Source of the DNA: Polyangiaceae bacterium | Lineage (GTDB): Bacteria > Myxococcota_A > Polyangia > Polyangiales > Polyangiaceae | Reading direction: 5' to 3' | NCBI GenBank assembly: GCA_013214025.1 | Contig: JABSRN010000003.1 | Span: 124,001 to 188,000, forward strand | Length of the DNA: 64,000 nt | Shown: positions 63,001 through 64,000 of the stretch, piece by piece | Layout: every line of letters begins with the position of its first letter | How positions within the stretch are numbered: position 1 is the first letter of the stretch | Program-made: the position numbers and the translations under genes | The notes under the pieces: model-generated | The model's database searches: none | Seen by the model: the letters and a program-made list of their open reading frames with translations, nothing else | What the model was told of the DNA's origin: nothing

Positions 63001-63987
63001 CTACTTGAATTTCGGGGGGCCGGTGGGGGGAGCCGTTTCGGTGGTTGGTGACACGCTGGGACTTCGTCGCCCCAGCGGGGTACCGCCGGAAACGTTACCG
63101 GGGGCTTTGGATTCGTTGCTCGGCGGTGCAGCACCCAGCAGGGTGCGGCCGGAGCGCGAGGGACCGTCACCGAAGGTGCTGGGCTGAACCGCTGTTGATT
63201 GGAGCCCGCGAGGGTCCGCAGCTTCTTGCGGTGGGTCGGCCGCGCGAATGGGAAACGCCGGCCGCGCGAAGATGTGTCCTTGAGCGTAGCCCACGCCGAG
63301 CGCCTGGAGGGTGCGGAGCTCAGCGATGGTTTCCACGCATTCTGCGATCACCCAGACGTCGTCATTTTCGCAACGCTGCACAGTCGCGTTCACCATCGCG
63401 TGTTTTGATGGTTGAGAATCAATGCTCCGGACCACCGATTCGTCCAGTTTTATCGCCTTCGGCCGAAGGGCAAGTACGTTGTCGACGGTGGCGTTCCCTC
63501 GCCCGAAGTCGTCAATGACCAGCTGCGCCCCGATGCGTGTGCAGACCTCAGTGAGAACGCTCCGACAAAGTTCGGAATGCAGCAACACCGTCTCTGCGCC
63601 TACCTCTAGGAACACCCCCCGGTCGTGATAACAAATGGGGTCGTCGGGTCGTACCAACCAACGGGCGCTCAGTTCTTCAGCGTGCACGTTAATGAACACG
63701 GTGGAGTCCGGAGCTCGCTGGAATGTGACTTCTCGGATCACGCGGCCCAGGTGTCCTGCGGCCTGCTCGTATACGGCTTGGGCGAACAGCGCCTGGGGAG
63801 CGGCGTACTGAGGGGTCCGGCAGCGTACGAAGGCTTCGACGCCAATTTCCGAATTGTTGGCCAGCTTCACGATCGGTTGGAACACGACATCGATGTCGTT
63901 GATCGTCATGTCTCGAACTGCCGGAGACTGTCCGGGCGCGGTTGGTACTTTGCCGCCCAACACCGTCCACTTCCCTCGTACCGCCAT
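63001..63987 (-). CDS. EAL-domain protein with altered EAL motif
   Basis: 328 residues from ATG 63987 near the window edge; an internal ATG at 63909 (TINDIDVVFQPIVKL) would give the EAL domain alone. The catalytic signature is EAF in IGVEAFVRC instead of EAL; the Asp pair in VIDDFGRGNATV, Lys in IKLDES and Glu in IAECVET remain. Shared phrases with the EAL gene at 30544-31335 (LSARWLVRPDDPICYHD) show that the two are paralogues. The last 90 residues are a Pro/Ser/Gly-rich tail. Confidence 0.88.
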   Translation of the reverse strand: MAVRGKWTVLGGKVPTAPGQSPAVRDMTINDIDVVFQPIVKLANNSEIGVEAFVRCRTPQYAAPQALFAQAVYEQAAGHLGRVIREVTFQRAPDSTVFINVHAEELSARWLVRPDDPICYHDRGVFLEVGAETVLLHSELCRSVLTEVCTRIGAQLVIDDFGRGNATVDNVLALRPKAIKLDESVVRSIDSQPSKHAMVNATVQRCENDDVWVIAECVETIAELRTLQALGVGYAQGHIFARPAFPIRAADPPQEAADPRGLQSTAVQPSTFGDGPSRSGRTLLGAAPPSNESKAPGNVSGGTPLGRRSPSVSPTTETAPPTGPPKFK

Positions 63988-64000
63988 ATCTATCGATTGT

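Overview
The window looks like chromosomal DNA of a myxobacterium-like Myxococcota (former Deltaproteobacteria). This is inferred from gene content, not from a marker gene. The signs are three transmembrane or propeller-fused Ser/Thr (pseudo)kinases, a receiver protein with a DUF4388-type tail, a receiver-PilZ-membrane protein, FHA proteins, an AgmX-like lipoprotein, a TatT-like lipoprotein, many proline/alanine-rich tails and a moderately high GC content. No tRNA, rRNA, CRISPR array, integrase or transposase was seen.

Layout. 1-2805: end of a MacB-type ABC exporter (ATPase tail and two FtsX-like permeases). 2906-5645: a four-S1-domain RNA-binding protein and a trans-sulfuration PLP enzyme. 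5934-8836: a decayed uvrA copy with at least eight inactivating lesions. 8858-14675: FKBP lipoprotein, small lipoprotein, pterin-4a-carbinolamine dehydratase, TatT-like lipoprotein and a complete BtuF-D-C-type metal-chelate/cobalamin importer. 14811-20388: signalling block (REC-PilZ protein, REC-DUF4388 protein, Ser/Thr kinase whose tail carries an inverted 18-bp repeat array and a likely frameshift). 20476-25893: Fpg, a phosphodiester-glycosidase-like lipoprotein, ApaG, a barrel-like secreted protein, an FHA-GGDEF cyclase, a TerB-like protein and an AgmX-like lipoprotein. 26182-31335: two acyl-CoA dehydrogenases around a repeat-rich intergenic region and a transglutaminase-like lipoprotein, then an EAL phosphodiesterase. 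31618-42569: YdcZ-type transporter, TetR-adaptor operon with a clear palindromic operator, acyl-CoA carboxylase operon, and an RND pump. 42808-44089: two genes of unknown function.

44118-53353 is the most interesting part: a complete ebo gene set (EboA, EboB, EboF-type phosphatase, EboC, EboE, EboD). It is arranged as two convergent operons, with a membrane metallophosphoesterase added to the first and a ScyD/ScyE-like propeller lipoprotein facing away from it. In cyanobacteria ebo genes are linked to moving the scytonemin precursor to the periplasm, so this locus may make or export a periplasmic metabolite in a non-photosynthetic predator-like bacterium.

53386-63987: FHA zinc-ribbon protein, GTP cyclohydrolase I, a lysine-rich tail-anchored protein, an alpha/beta hydrolase, a second pseudogene broken by a 47-bp duplication, a pseudokinase, a TetR regulator, a kinase-propeller fusion and a second EAL protein.

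Two patterns run through the window. Several genes start 6-9 bases after an extended -10 box of the form TGnTAnnnT, which predicts leaderless transcripts. Perfect short tandem duplications (10-47 bp) are common and are the direct cause of lesions in both pseudogenes.
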